This document shows, piece after piece, positions 1-8,062 of a stretch of DNA of 64,000 nucleotides. How positions within the stretch are numbered: position 1 is the stretch's first letter; each line of letters begins with the position of its first letter. The notes under the pieces were generated by a model. It saw nothing but the letters and a program-made list of their open reading frames with translations, ran no database searches and had not been told where the DNA came from. The stretch lies in NCBI GenBank assembly GCA_024399835.1, contig JAKSNK010000001.1, positions 79,599 through 143,598 of the forward strand, in the 5' to 3' direction. The position numbers and the translations under genes were made by a program. This stretch comes from Paludibacteraceae bacterium (GTDB lineage Bacteria > Bacteroidota > Bacteroidia > Bacteroidales > Paludibacteraceae).

Positions 1-1571
1 GTGGATAAAGCGATGCTATTCACTGTTGAACTTGCGTTAGACGGTAGTGGAGCATCGCAATTATCTCCCCATAGAGCTTTTGTACCAATAACCCATTGAG
101 CAGTATAGGTAACATCAGCAGTACCCATTGTCATTTGCGTACCGGCAGCGTACACTTGATCATCTGCACCGGATTTCCAGCCAGCAAAAGTGTGTTTGGT
201 ATAAGTCAAACCAGTTGGTTGGGGAAGGGTATAGGTTTTGTTTTCTGCTTTCTTCATATCCGCAGGAACAGTACCAGTTGCACCACCGGCAGCGAAAGAA
301 ACTGTATATTTGGTAACAACCGGTGCTTCCGTGGTTGTGACTTGGATGTCGTATAAATAATTCTCATTGTCGCCTGCTGATGTTTTAATAATAGCATAAT
401 GAGAATCTTCAGGAATAGAACTAATTGTACAAGGTTGTTCGGTCGCAGGAGTTTTTGTACCTGTCAAAGAAGAAGTTCCTAATAATTCACCACCTTCTTC
501 GTCATAAAACTCAATATAGAAACCTTGAGTACTACTGTTGTTTCTAATGGATACCGTTACCTCAGCCAATTGCTGCTCTGCTATTGTAGAGAGAGCCACA
601 TAGGCATTAGCACCTTCAACATTAGGATTAAAGCGATAGGTTCTCCAAGACCATCCATTACCGAAGACATTGCCATTGGGGATAGGATCATTAGATGGCA
701 TCAAGGTTATGCCATTTTGCGTAGCACCAGCAGTACCAGGCAAAGCGATACCACTCTCATTTAAGCGCCAATGGGCTATAGCACCAACTTTCCATTGAGC
801 AGTATAAGTAACATCAGCAGTACCCATAGCCATCTGCGTACCGGCAGCGTACACTTGGTCATCTGCACTTGACTTCCAACCAGTAAAGATATGACCTGCA
901 TAAGTTAGACTAGTAGGTTCTGCCAGTTTGTAGGTTTTGGATTCTTCTACATCTTTGGAAGCAGGGGCAGTACCGGTTGCATCACCGGCTTCATATTTCA
1001 CTTTGTGAGTCGGACCGGCAGGAGCAGCAGACTTGGCTTCGACTTTTAGATAATATAAAACTTGGTTTGCAATGTAAGTATGAGGTAAAATGCGTGCGCT
1101 GCGTGCACCGATGTACCCTTTATCTTCAAGATCCAATTCTGATATAACTTGTCTCGCGCTAGTTGCATGCCCAACCAAAACTTCTTCACCAACAGTTTGG
1201 GAAGCATCAAAAGGAACTTCGGAAGAGAAGATAATTTTCAAACAATTGCCTCCACAATTGGCGGAATAAATTTTACATATTTCTAAGCCGTCGTCCAAAG
1301 AGATATCCAATTTGTCTGTAGCAGGGGTGTTAGGATTAATTATTGCAATTCCCTCAACGAGAGCATCACACCACCATGCTGATGTTACATTTGTATAAGT
1401 TTGGATTGTAATACTATTATCTGATGATGTGGTTGAATTTGGGAAATGCAGTTTATACTCACCTGCATTCCATCCAGATTGAACAAAGCCCCACTCAGCA
1501 ACAATGGGTTCGCCCATAATGCTCAGCGAACATATCGCTGCGAGGGCTAATAAAAGAAAATGTTTTTTCAT
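1..1571 (-). CDS. Secreted surface protein with InlB B-repeats (3' end beyond window)
   Basis: The frame is open from an ATG at 1571 to the left edge (523 codons), so the C-terminus is missing. A signal peptide (MKKHFLLLALAAICSLSIMG) is followed by a beta-rich region. Two copies of a Listeria-Bacteroides (InlB B-type) repeat follow. Each runs from a KVKYEAG or TVSFAAG start, through FTGWKS/FAGWKS, to YTAQW, and both contain the same DDQVYAAGTQM core. Between them lies a carbohydrate-binding-like segment (HWRLNESGIALPG). Such repeats are known from surface and adhesion proteins; the function here is unknown. The promoter at 1646-1700 carries the operator shared with the PUL operons, so it is probably co-regulated with them. 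Whether it ends with the same C-terminal tail as its neighbours cannot be seen. Confidence 0.85.
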   Translation of the reverse strand, partial: MKKHFLLLALAAICSLSIMGEPIVAEWGFVQSGWNAGEYKLHFPNSTTSSDNSITIQTYTNVTSAWWCDALVEGIAIINPNTPATDKLDISLDDGLEICKIYSANCGGNCLKIIFSSEVPFDASQTVGEEVLVGHATSARQVISELDLEDKGYIGARSARILPHTYIANQVLYYLKVEAKSAAPAGPTHKVKYEAGDATGTAPASKDVEESKTYKLAEPTSLTYAGHIFTGWKSSADDQVYAAGTQMAMGTADVTYTAQWKVGAIAHWRLNESGIALPGTAGATQNGITLMPSNDPIPNGNVFGNGWSWRTYRFNPNVEGANAYVALSTIAEQQLAEVTVSIRNNSSTQGFYIEFYDEEGGELLGTSSLTGTKTPATEQPCTISSIPEDSHYAIIKTSAGDNENYLYDIQVTTTEAPVVTKYTVSFAAGGATGTVPADMKKAENKTYTLPQPTGLTYTKHTFAGWKSGADDQVYAAGTQMTMGTADVTYTAQWVIGTKALWGDNCDAPLPSNASSTVNSIALS

Positions 1572-1645
1572 GATAATAAATAGATTTTGTTAGTAAAAAT
1601 TGTGTGTGTTATATGTGTGTTTTTCTTATATTCTAAAATCGGGCA

Positions 1646-1700
1646 CAAAGGTACAAAAAAATATGCAATATTCCAACTTTTTTTATATGTTATAAAACAT
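1646..1700 (-). promoter_or_regulatory. Promoter with PUL operator, upstream of the InlB-repeat gene
   Basis: On the minus strand TACCTTTG (1653-1646) fits the Bacteroidota -7 box TAnnTTTG. No good -33 TTTG is present. The inverted repeat ATGTTATAAAACAT (1687-1700) starts 34 bases upstream of the -7 box, the same spacing as at three other PUL promoters. A weak -33 plus a fixed upstream palindrome suggests activator dependence (inference). Confidence 0.65.
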
Positions 1701-1734
1701 GTTTTTCGTCAGAGCAAGCCGAAGGAAGGGTAAA

Positions 1735-2248
1735 TCGGTTAATCGGAGGCAAATAATAAATAATAAACAATAAATAATAAGCTCGCACTAACGCAGAGGA
1801 ATTGGAGAGAGTTTGGTGGTACGAACAGAGGGGAGAAATTGGTGAACCGGTCAATCGGTGAATCGGTGAGTTGGAGGCAAATAATAAATAATAAATAATA
1901 AGCTCGCACTAACGCTGAGGAGTTGGAGAAAGTTTGGTGGTACGAACAGAGTTTAATCGGTGAACCGGTGAATTGGTGAATTGGGGAGTCGGAGGCAAAT
2001 AATAAATAATAAACAATAAATAATAAGCTCGCACTAACGCTGAGGAGTTGGAGAAAGTTTGGTGGTACGAACAGAGTTTAATCGGTGAACCGGTGAGTTG
2101 GTAAATCGGTGAATCGGAGACAAATAATAAACAATAAATAATAAGCTCGCACTAACGCAGAGGGGTTGGAGAGAGTTTGGTGGTACGAACAGAGTTTAAT
2201 CGGTGAATCGGGGAGTCGGTGAATCGGTGAGTTGGAGAGTCGGGGAGA
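1735..2248. repeat. Four-copy tandem repeat of about 120 bp with embedded octamers
   Basis: A block with an AATAATAAA-rich start, the core GCTCGCACTAACGC and then GTTTGGTGGTACGAACAGAG occurs four times. The cores begin at 1781, 1902, 2027 and 2145 (spacings 121, 125 and 118). Each block ends in variable runs of an 8-bp unit close to GGTGAATC. No ORF of interest and no transposase signature is present. The units are too long and similar for CRISPR. It fills most of the gap between the surface protein and the permease gene. Confidence 0.8.
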
Positions 2249-2319
2249 GAAAAAACTTACGATTTTTAAGAATCAGGGGCGGCGGAATGGTGAAAAAACG
2301 GTAAAAAAGCGGTAAACGA

Positions 2320-2369
2320 CCATTCGCTCACCATTCGCTCATCGTTCGTTCACCATTCGCTCATCGTTG
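2320..2369. repeat. 11-bp tandem repeat CCATTCGCTCA
   Basis: Four full units and one partial unit (2320-2330, 2331-2341, 2342-2352, 2353-2363, 2364 on) of CCATTCGCTCA or TCGTTCGTTCA lie in the non-coding stretch 1572-2571. From about 2450 to 2510 there is a further low-complexity run of AAGCAAGGC-like 9-mers. Nothing coding is seen in this gap. Confidence 0.7.
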
Positions 2370-2510
2370 TCTTAGGGCTAAAAATGACGATTTTTAAGAA
2401 AAGCATAGTACACCATAAGCGAACGAAGCGATTATCCTATGATGTCAAACAAACCAAGCAAGCCAATTAAACAAGCCAAGCAAGGCAAACAAGGCAATGA
2501 AGGCAATGAG

Positions 2511-2550
2511 TAAAAAAGAGACCGGCTAAAAAACTTATTAGCCAGTCTCG
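2511..2550 (-). terminator. Rho-independent terminator after the EamA gene
   Basis: On the minus strand a 12-bp stem (GAGACTGGCTAA pairing with TTAGCCGGTCTC, one mismatch) is followed by TTTTTTA. It sits 22 bases after the stop codon at 2572 and closes the unit 10759-2572. Confidence 0.85.
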
Positions 2551-2571
2551 AAACAAAATAAATATATGTGA

Positions 2572-3474
2572 TTATTTACTCAAAGCGTACATCGCAAAGG
2601 CAGCACAGATAAGTCCTGCGATTTGCAGAGGATTAGGAATGACACTCAAGATAATCAACGACAGCAGCACGGTTACCATAGGACTAAGTCCCTCCATAGG
2701 ACTAACCACCACCGCCTTGCCGTAACGATACGCATAGACAAGCGTCAAAGCACCTATACTATTGAGAATCTGAATGCCAAAACTGCCCCAGAATTGGCTA
2801 TTAACAATTGTACTATCCTGTGCAAAGAAAGCCGCAGCCGAGCCGTCCATAAAGTATGCCACAGGTACCAAAACAAGTCCCGTAAGCGCCATCCAGAAGA
2901 AAATGCCTTCGGCATCCATTTCATTGTTGGCAAACTTCATAAAGAACCCTTGAATACCCCAAGCCAGCAGTACCAAGACAGCCAACACAATCCACAGCCA
3001 TCCGCTGACAGGACTATTGTCTGCCTTACTCTCCAACGAGAGCAACAGAATAGCTACCAGCGCGACAACGATACCGGCAATTTGCCAACGGGAAGCACGC
3101 TCCTTGAGGAAGAGTGCTGCCAACGAAATGACAATAACAGGCGACATCGAAATGAACGGATAGATGATGTAGGACGGACCCAAAGTGAGCGCCTTAAACA
3201 ACACCAACTGCCCTCCTGCGCCCAGCAAACCGACAATGCACCCCAACAGGATACTGCGTTTGCGGAACAATGTGCAACAATTACCGACCTCCGCCTCGTT
3301 ACGACGGCGAACCAACAGTGCCACCAGCGCGCAAGGAATCATGGACAACGCCCAAGCAATATACACGATGGTGTCAGGAATACCATGTTGAATCTGATAC
3401 CCCGAGAACGCACCCCATACGCCCCATGTAAGGACGGTAATGAGGATAAAAACTAACCAGAGACGATTTTTCAT
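2572..3474 (-). CDS. EamA/DMT-superfamily permease
   Basis: Protein of about 300 residues with ten hydrophobic segments in two halves, the usual length and layout of EamA (drug/metabolite transporter) permeases. These move small metabolites across the inner membrane; the substrate cannot be read from sequence. The ATG at 3474 (MKNRLWLVF) is chosen over an in-frame TTG at 3480. It lies 2 bases after the stop of the beta-helix/metallophosphatase gene, so it is the last gene of that unit and is followed by a terminator. Its place in a PUL suggests uptake or efflux of a released sugar or breakdown product (inference). Confidence 0.85.
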   Translation of the reverse strand: MKNRLWLVFILITVLTWGVWGAFSGYQIQHGIPDTIVYIAWALSMIPCALVALLVRRRNEAEVGNCCTLFRKRSILLGCIVGLLGAGGQLVLFKALTLGPSYIIYPFISMSPVIVISLAALFLKERASRWQIAGIVVALVAILLLSLESKADNSPVSGWLWIVLAVLVLLAWGIQGFFMKFANNEMDAEGIFFWMALTGLVLVPVAYFMDGSAAAFFAQDSTIVNSQFWGSFGIQILNSIGALTLVYAYRYGKAVVVSPMEGLSPMVTVLLSLIILSVIPNPLQIAGLICAAFAMYALSK

Positions 3475-3476
3475 AA

Positions 3477-6400
3477 TCAATAACCGAGTGAATTATAAAC
3501 AGTATTTTTGTGGCGAATATAAAGATGTCCATTGCGGATAAACTTAGCCGGCATGCAATCAAAGACAGATTCCAAAAGACCGTCTGTCACATTCGTACTA
3601 AGCCAATGGGCAGGAGCAGATACATTGCCCATATCGTCTAACGCAAATGCCGAATAGTAATACACCGTACCCACATTGCTGCCACCGTCAAGATAGTTTT
3701 CCAAAGCGCCTTCGTAAACTGCCTCGCCATCGGTGATAGTAGCGGGATAGTCCGTAGTGGAACGACGAATAATGGTCTTCTCAAAGTCGGGAGCAGGGAG
3801 AACCTGACCCGTGAGACGGATGTCGTCGAGGTAATAGGTGCCTGAGACTTGCTCCTCAGTAGAAACGGCAAAGCAGATGCGCAACATACCGTCGCACTTG
3901 TTCTTACTATCGGAGTTGGCATACCAGTCAAATGCCTCCAACTTGCTCAAATCGAGGGTGTAGTCCTTCCATGTAGCGTCCGACAGATTGATTGACTCGG
4001 TAAACCACCAGTCCTCGTGACCAAATGCCATGTTCTTGCAGACAATACGGAGATTGGTGGCGGTACCATTACCTTTCATGCGAAAATGTAGAATAGGTGT
4101 CTCGTAGCAGTTGGTTTCCTCCGAGAAGACATAGTCAGCCGATGTTTGTGCCCAATCGCCTACGGAATAGGTAACCTTGAGTGCGCCATTGTCGGCTTCA
4201 AGTTTGCTGGACGCAGGAGACTCGCTGTCCTCTTGCATGCAAGAAATGCCGTCGGAGAAGTCGGTGAGGTCGCGCGCTTTGTCAACAAGGTGGGTAGGAT
4301 TGGACCATGTGAGGTGAAAATGTCCGTTGTCTGTATATCCCGTAAAATCAGTAGGAGCAGGGGGAGGCGTGGTATCGTTCACAAGGTTGACAGCAGTAGG
4401 GCATTGCACCACATAGGTCTTACCGCCCGAAGTGAGCGTAGCATAGATATAGTATTTACCCTTGGGAGTAATGCTTCGTGTTTGCCAGAACAGGCGCGTA
4501 GTAGCCGCTGTCAGATTGGAAGCAATAGGTGTGAGACCTGCAACAGATGTCAGTCCTGATGTTTGCGAAGCATAGAGATTGACGACAGCATCCTTTTGCG
4601 GGTCGAACACAAACCATTGCAACAGCGTGCTATCAGCTACATCGGTTTCAGCACTCGGTGCAGTGAAAGTGAGCGAAGGAGTGATGACTTGTCCTTGTGT
4701 CTTGAAAGTATAGTCGTAGAATTGTGTTCCCACCGAGTCGCGCGTAATCATGTGTATAGTCGAACCGTCGGCAGAGATATCCAACGTAGAGTAGCAGGAT
4801 ATCTGACGATAGAACATAGAGTATTTGGCATCGGCGATGGTCTTAACTTGGGCGTAGTTGGAGTTACGACCGCAAGCAGGGCGGACATAGTGAACACCAT
4901 CCTTGTAAGCATGTTCAAAGGAATGGTCGTCGCCACAGAAATAGATGATATGTTTGCCAAGAGCAGCATATTTCTCAAGCAACGCACGCCAGTCGTCGCG
5001 GTATTCAGGCGGCCACTGACCATGGTAACCGGAGGAGGTGAGACCCACATGACCAAAGATAAGAATCCACGATTGGGTAGCGTTTTTTAGTTCATTCTCC
5101 AGCCATTTGTATTGGTTACTTGTTTTGTTGAAAGCAGGAGCAGCAGGTCCGCCGTTGACATCAACAGCGAGGATGCGTGCATTGCCATAGTCGTACGCAA
5201 AATATCCTTCACCACGAGGGTCTTTGATAGGATCTTCGCTGGTGCCGTGACTGAACTGGGAGAAATAGTCGAAGAAAGTGGACCAACGGTAGGTAAGAGG
5301 ATCGTCTGTCTCGTGGTTACCTGCGGCAGACATGAAAGGTGTTTGGCTGAGGAAAGGTTTGCCAGGTACAAAGAGGGCGGTATTCCAATCGCGTCCGGCA
5401 CCATTGTTGACAAAGTCGCCATTGCACATAGCCAAATCGCAACCAAGGGTGCAGATATAGTCCTGCATATTCTCCCAAATCTTACGCGAATTGACATGGG
5501 TATCGGAGATAGTGAAGATGCGGCAAGCAGTTCCTGCAACGGGGGCAGTCTTGGTGCTATTCACCTGGTCGTACCACTGGGTGCCGTCGCCTACTTGGTA
5601 GTAGTATTTGGTGAAAGGTTGCAAGCCGGTCAGTTCAACAACATGCACATAGCCCTCGCCTGTAACATACCAGCCGTAACGGCTTTGTGCGGTCATATTC
5701 AGGTTGCTTGGGTCGGTGCCGTATTTGACTGCGCCCAGCGAAACAGTATCACTCAATTGCCACAGAATGCGGATAGAAGATGTGGTTGGCGACATAGAAT
5801 AGGGAGTTTTCATCATGCGTTCCTCCAAAGGAATAGACGATATATCTGCATCTTGTTGACTAACGCCCCAACGCGGGTCACCCATATTGGATGAGTTAGT
5901 TCCCGTGCCGACAGCAGGCGAATTACGGAAGAGTTGGAAATTACCATTCTCTGCATCCACAAAGAGCGGATTTTGGTAGGAACAATTATCGGTAGTGGCA
6001 CTGGAACTGGCTTTGATAGGAGCGCCATAAGCGATAGAGTTCTTAACAATGGAGTTAGCCCCATAGACTGCATACGCATAGCCATCGGAGACAGTCTCGG
6101 TAAAGTAGCAAATACAATTGGAAATAATAGTTCCATCGTATGCAGGACAATAGACAGTACGCGTATTGTTGCACGCATAGAAGGTACAATGGTCGATTGT
6201 GCAGTTTACGGGTGTGTAACTCTCGTCCTCGCCATCTACGGCAGCAAAATAGAGGGTACGCTCGTTAACATCAGCAGCAGCATCATATTTACCGCACTCC
6301 ACAAATGTACAGTTCTGAACAAGAACATTCTCAGTAGTACGGCGTGCGCCTCCTACGGACAAGCAGCGCATATTGCGCACGAACATCGAATTGGTTACCG

Positions 6401-6965
6401 TCAAATTAGGTATATTGACATCAGTACGGGTGGTAGAATAGTTATCATCGGTTGGATCCAAATAACTTCCAATATAAACAGCGCGCGTTACATCGGTGAA
6501 AGTACAGCCATCAATAGTAAGGGTGCAGTTGGATGTATTCGACCCCAAATAGAAGGCACGATCCATATTTTGGAAAGTGCAGTTATAGACCAAATATTTC
6601 TGATTGGCAGTAATAGCACCATCAGAGCCATAGTTGCGGATAGAACGCGCATTGGATTGTCCGTTACCGTCAATAGTGATTCCGTTGAGAGTAAGTTCTG
6701 TACCATCGTTGCGCACGCGCAAGCAGTAGCCGGCAGTCATTTTGATAATAGGCGAAGCACCTGTAGCAGCTTTGATGGTCATGGATTTTTTGACATCAAT
6801 TTGACCTTCATTGTAAGTACCGTCAGCAAGCACCAATACATCACCGGTAGAAGCGTTGCCGATGGCAGTTTTGAGTGTACCCGAACCCGGAGAGACATTG
6901 GTAGTGGCAGCAAACACGGATAGTGTCATTACAACTGCCACGAACGAAAAGAATAGTTTTTTCAT
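3477..6965 (-). CDS. Secreted beta-helix / metallophosphatase / CBM fusion with C-terminal tail
   Basis: A 1162-residue exported protein. A signal peptide ends near VFAA (about residue 20). Residues 25-370 look like a right-handed parallel beta-helix (repeated N-x-T-F and G-x-T-I-D strands) as in polysaccharide lyases and adhesins. Residues 390-470 resemble the Fn3-like N-domain of purple-acid-phosphatase-type enzymes. Residues 480-700 form a calcineurin-like metallophosphatase with SDTH (about 486), NGDF (about 514), AGNHE (about 547), FGHVG (about 636) and CGDDHSFEH (about 675), where the usual G-H-x-H reads G-D-D-H. A carbohydrate-binding-like jelly roll (about 920-1070) and an Fn3-like stretch follow. 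The end, KFIRNGHLYI through YNSLGY, is the tail shared with six other proteins here. It lies 11 bases after the alkaline phosphatase gene. The combination suggests removal of phosphate from a glycan (inference). Confidence 0.8.
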   Translation of the reverse strand: MKKLFFSFVAVVMTLSVFAATTNVSPGSGTLKTAIGNASTGDVLVLADGTYNEGQIDVKKSMTIKAATGASPIIKMTAGYCLRVRNDGTELTLNGITIDGNGQSNARSIRNYGSDGAITANQKYLVYNCTFQNMDRAFYLGSNTSNCTLTIDGCTFTDVTRAVYIGSYLDPTDDNYSTTRTDVNIPNLTVTNSMFVRNMRCLSVGGARRTTENVLVQNCTFVECGKYDAAADVNERTLYFAAVDGEDESYTPVNCTIDHCTFYACNNTRTVYCPAYDGTIISNCICYFTETVSDGYAYAVYGANSIVKNSIAYGAPIKASSSATTDNCSYQNPLFVDAENGNFQLFRNSPAVGTGTNSSNMGDPRWGVSQQDADISSIPLEERMMKTPYSMSPTTSSIRILWQLSDTVSLGAVKYGTDPSNLNMTAQSRYGWYVTGEGYVHVVELTGLQPFTKYYYQVGDGTQWYDQVNSTKTAPVAGTACRIFTISDTHVNSRKIWENMQDYICTLGCDLAMCNGDFVNNGAGRDWNTALFVPGKPFLSQTPFMSAAGNHETDDPLTYRWSTFFDYFSQFSHGTSEDPIKDPRGEGYFAYDYGNARILAVDVNGGPAAPAFNKTSNQYKWLENELKNATQSWILIFGHVGLTSSGYHGQWPPEYRDDWRALLEKYAALGKHIIYFCGDDHSFEHAYKDGVHYVRPACGRNSNYAQVKTIADAKYSMFYRQISCYSTLDISADGSTIHMITRDSVGTQFYDYTFKTQGQVITPSLTFTAPSAETDVADSTLLQWFVFDPQKDAVVNLYASQTSGLTSVAGLTPIASNLTAATTRLFWQTRSITPKGKYYIYATLTSGGKTYVVQCPTAVNLVNDTTPPPAPTDFTGYTDNGHFHLTWSNPTHLVDKARDLTDFSDGISCMQEDSESPASSKLEADNGALKVTYSVGDWAQTSADYVFSEETNCYETPILHFRMKGNGTATNLRIVCKNMAFGHEDWWFTESINLSDATWKDYTLDLSKLEAFDWYANSDSKNKCDGMLRICFAVSTEEQVSGTYYLDDIRLTGQVLPAPDFEKTIIRRSTTDYPATITDGEAVYEGALENYLDGGSNVGTVYYYSAFALDDMGNVSAPAHWLSTNVTDGLLESVFDCMPAKFIRNGHLYIRHKNTVYNSLGY

Positions 6966-6976
6966 AAGTAGTAAAT

Positions 6977-8056
6977 TTAATTGTTTTGGGTTAATAAAGA
7001 CATCATTTTTTGTGCTATCTCAGCATTCTCTTGTATTCCTGTAAAGCGTTCAGCCCCCGGTCCGAAAGCATAAACGGGGACAAGTATATTGGTATGACTA
7101 TGATGAGCAAACTTGCAACCTACCTCACGACGCTCCAAATTGCCACTTAGGAGTGCCAATCCGCCTGTCTCGTGGTCTGCCGTAATCACCACCAATGTTT
7201 GTCCATCCTGTGCAGCCCAACGAAGCACTTCACCAACCGTACGGTCAAAGTCCAAAGTTTCCTGCATCGTGCGCTCAAGATTGTTGTCATGACTCCAATC
7301 GTCAATACAACTGCCCTCAACCATCATAAAAAAGCCCTGTTCGGTAGCATTGTGCAGTAGCGAGATGCCGTGCATCGTTTGCCGTTGGAAGACATCGCCA
7401 CGCATGGGAGCAGGTACATATTCGGAGTCTGCCAACAAAGCAAAAACAGGTAATTGAGTAGCAGAAAAGAGTGTAGCAGTATCCGTAACGGGCTGTTGGA
7501 AGAAAGCAGCTCCTCCACCGACTATATAGTCAGCCGGCGTATGTTGGTAATCCTCAATAATGTCCGCATAGTCTTTTCTATTAGGCGTATGGCAGCAAAA
7601 ATCGGACGGTGTCGCATCGCACAAGCGGCACACTACACTTACGCCGGTGGTCATTCCTAAGGCATGAGCGAAATCAATCAGCGACGGGATGGACTGACCA
7701 TTGACATCCGTTCCTACAGAACGGTAAGTAGTCTTTTGCCCACAAGCCAAAGCCGTGCCCCCTGCGCCCGAATCGGTAATCAGCGTATCGGCACAATAAG
7801 TGCGACTAAGACCCACATAGGGGCACGCATCCAAATTGAGATGTCCTCCGTTGAGCGTCCACGCAGCAGCAACATGAGTCAGACCCATGCCGTCACCAAT
7901 CATCAGAATGACATTGCGCGGTTGCTGACCAGCAGCTATTGCGGGGAGCGTATCCACCACAGGGCAATAGGGGTCAGGATTGCAATAATACTGTACCTTG
8001 GGGGAAGAACATGCCACCAAGAGTACGGACAAAAAGATTAAAGAAAAGTGTTTCAT
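6977..8056 (-). CDS. Alkaline phosphatase lipoprotein (PhoA superfamily)
   Basis: A 359-residue lipoprotein with lipobox LLVAC (Cys16). Alkaline phosphatase motifs appear in order: IGDGMG (metal-binding Asp, about 54), TDSGAGGTA with the predicted Ser nucleophile at about 96, DATPSDF followed by an Arg near 160 that would bind phosphate, EGSCIDDWSHDN, TADHETGG, and HSHTNILVPVYAFGPG near the end. Alkaline phosphatases hydrolyse phosphomonoesters using two Zn and usually one Mg. The region around residue 140-155 is rich in Cys, which is unusual, but the key residues are kept. It sits 6 bases after the DUF4832 gene and before the metallophosphatase fusion, so two phosphatases are co-transcribed within the PUL. 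Confidence 0.9.
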   Translation of the reverse strand: MKHFSLIFLSVLLVACSSPKVQYYCNPDPYCPVVDTLPAIAAGQQPRNVILMIGDGMGLTHVAAAWTLNGGHLNLDACPYVGLSRTYCADTLITDSGAGGTALACGQKTTYRSVGTDVNGQSIPSLIDFAHALGMTTGVSVVCRLCDATPSDFCCHTPNRKDYADIIEDYQHTPADYIVGGGAAFFQQPVTDTATLFSATQLPVFALLADSEYVPAPMRGDVFQRQTMHGISLLHNATEQGFFMMVEGSCIDDWSHDNNLERTMQETLDFDRTVGEVLRWAAQDGQTLVVITADHETGGLALLSGNLERREVGCKFAHHSHTNILVPVYAFGPGAERFTGIQENAEIAQKMMSLLTQNN

Positions 8057-8062
8057 AATGTA

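Noticed and set aside
1735-2248. Possible CRISPR array
   Set aside because: Units are about 120 bp and similar throughout, there are no uniform unique spacers and no cas genes.
7600-7680. Loss of active-site residues in the alkaline phosphatase because of the Cys-rich CRLCDATPSDFCCH segment
   Set aside because: The DATP motif and the following Arg align with PhoA, and the other metal and nucleophile motifs are intact.
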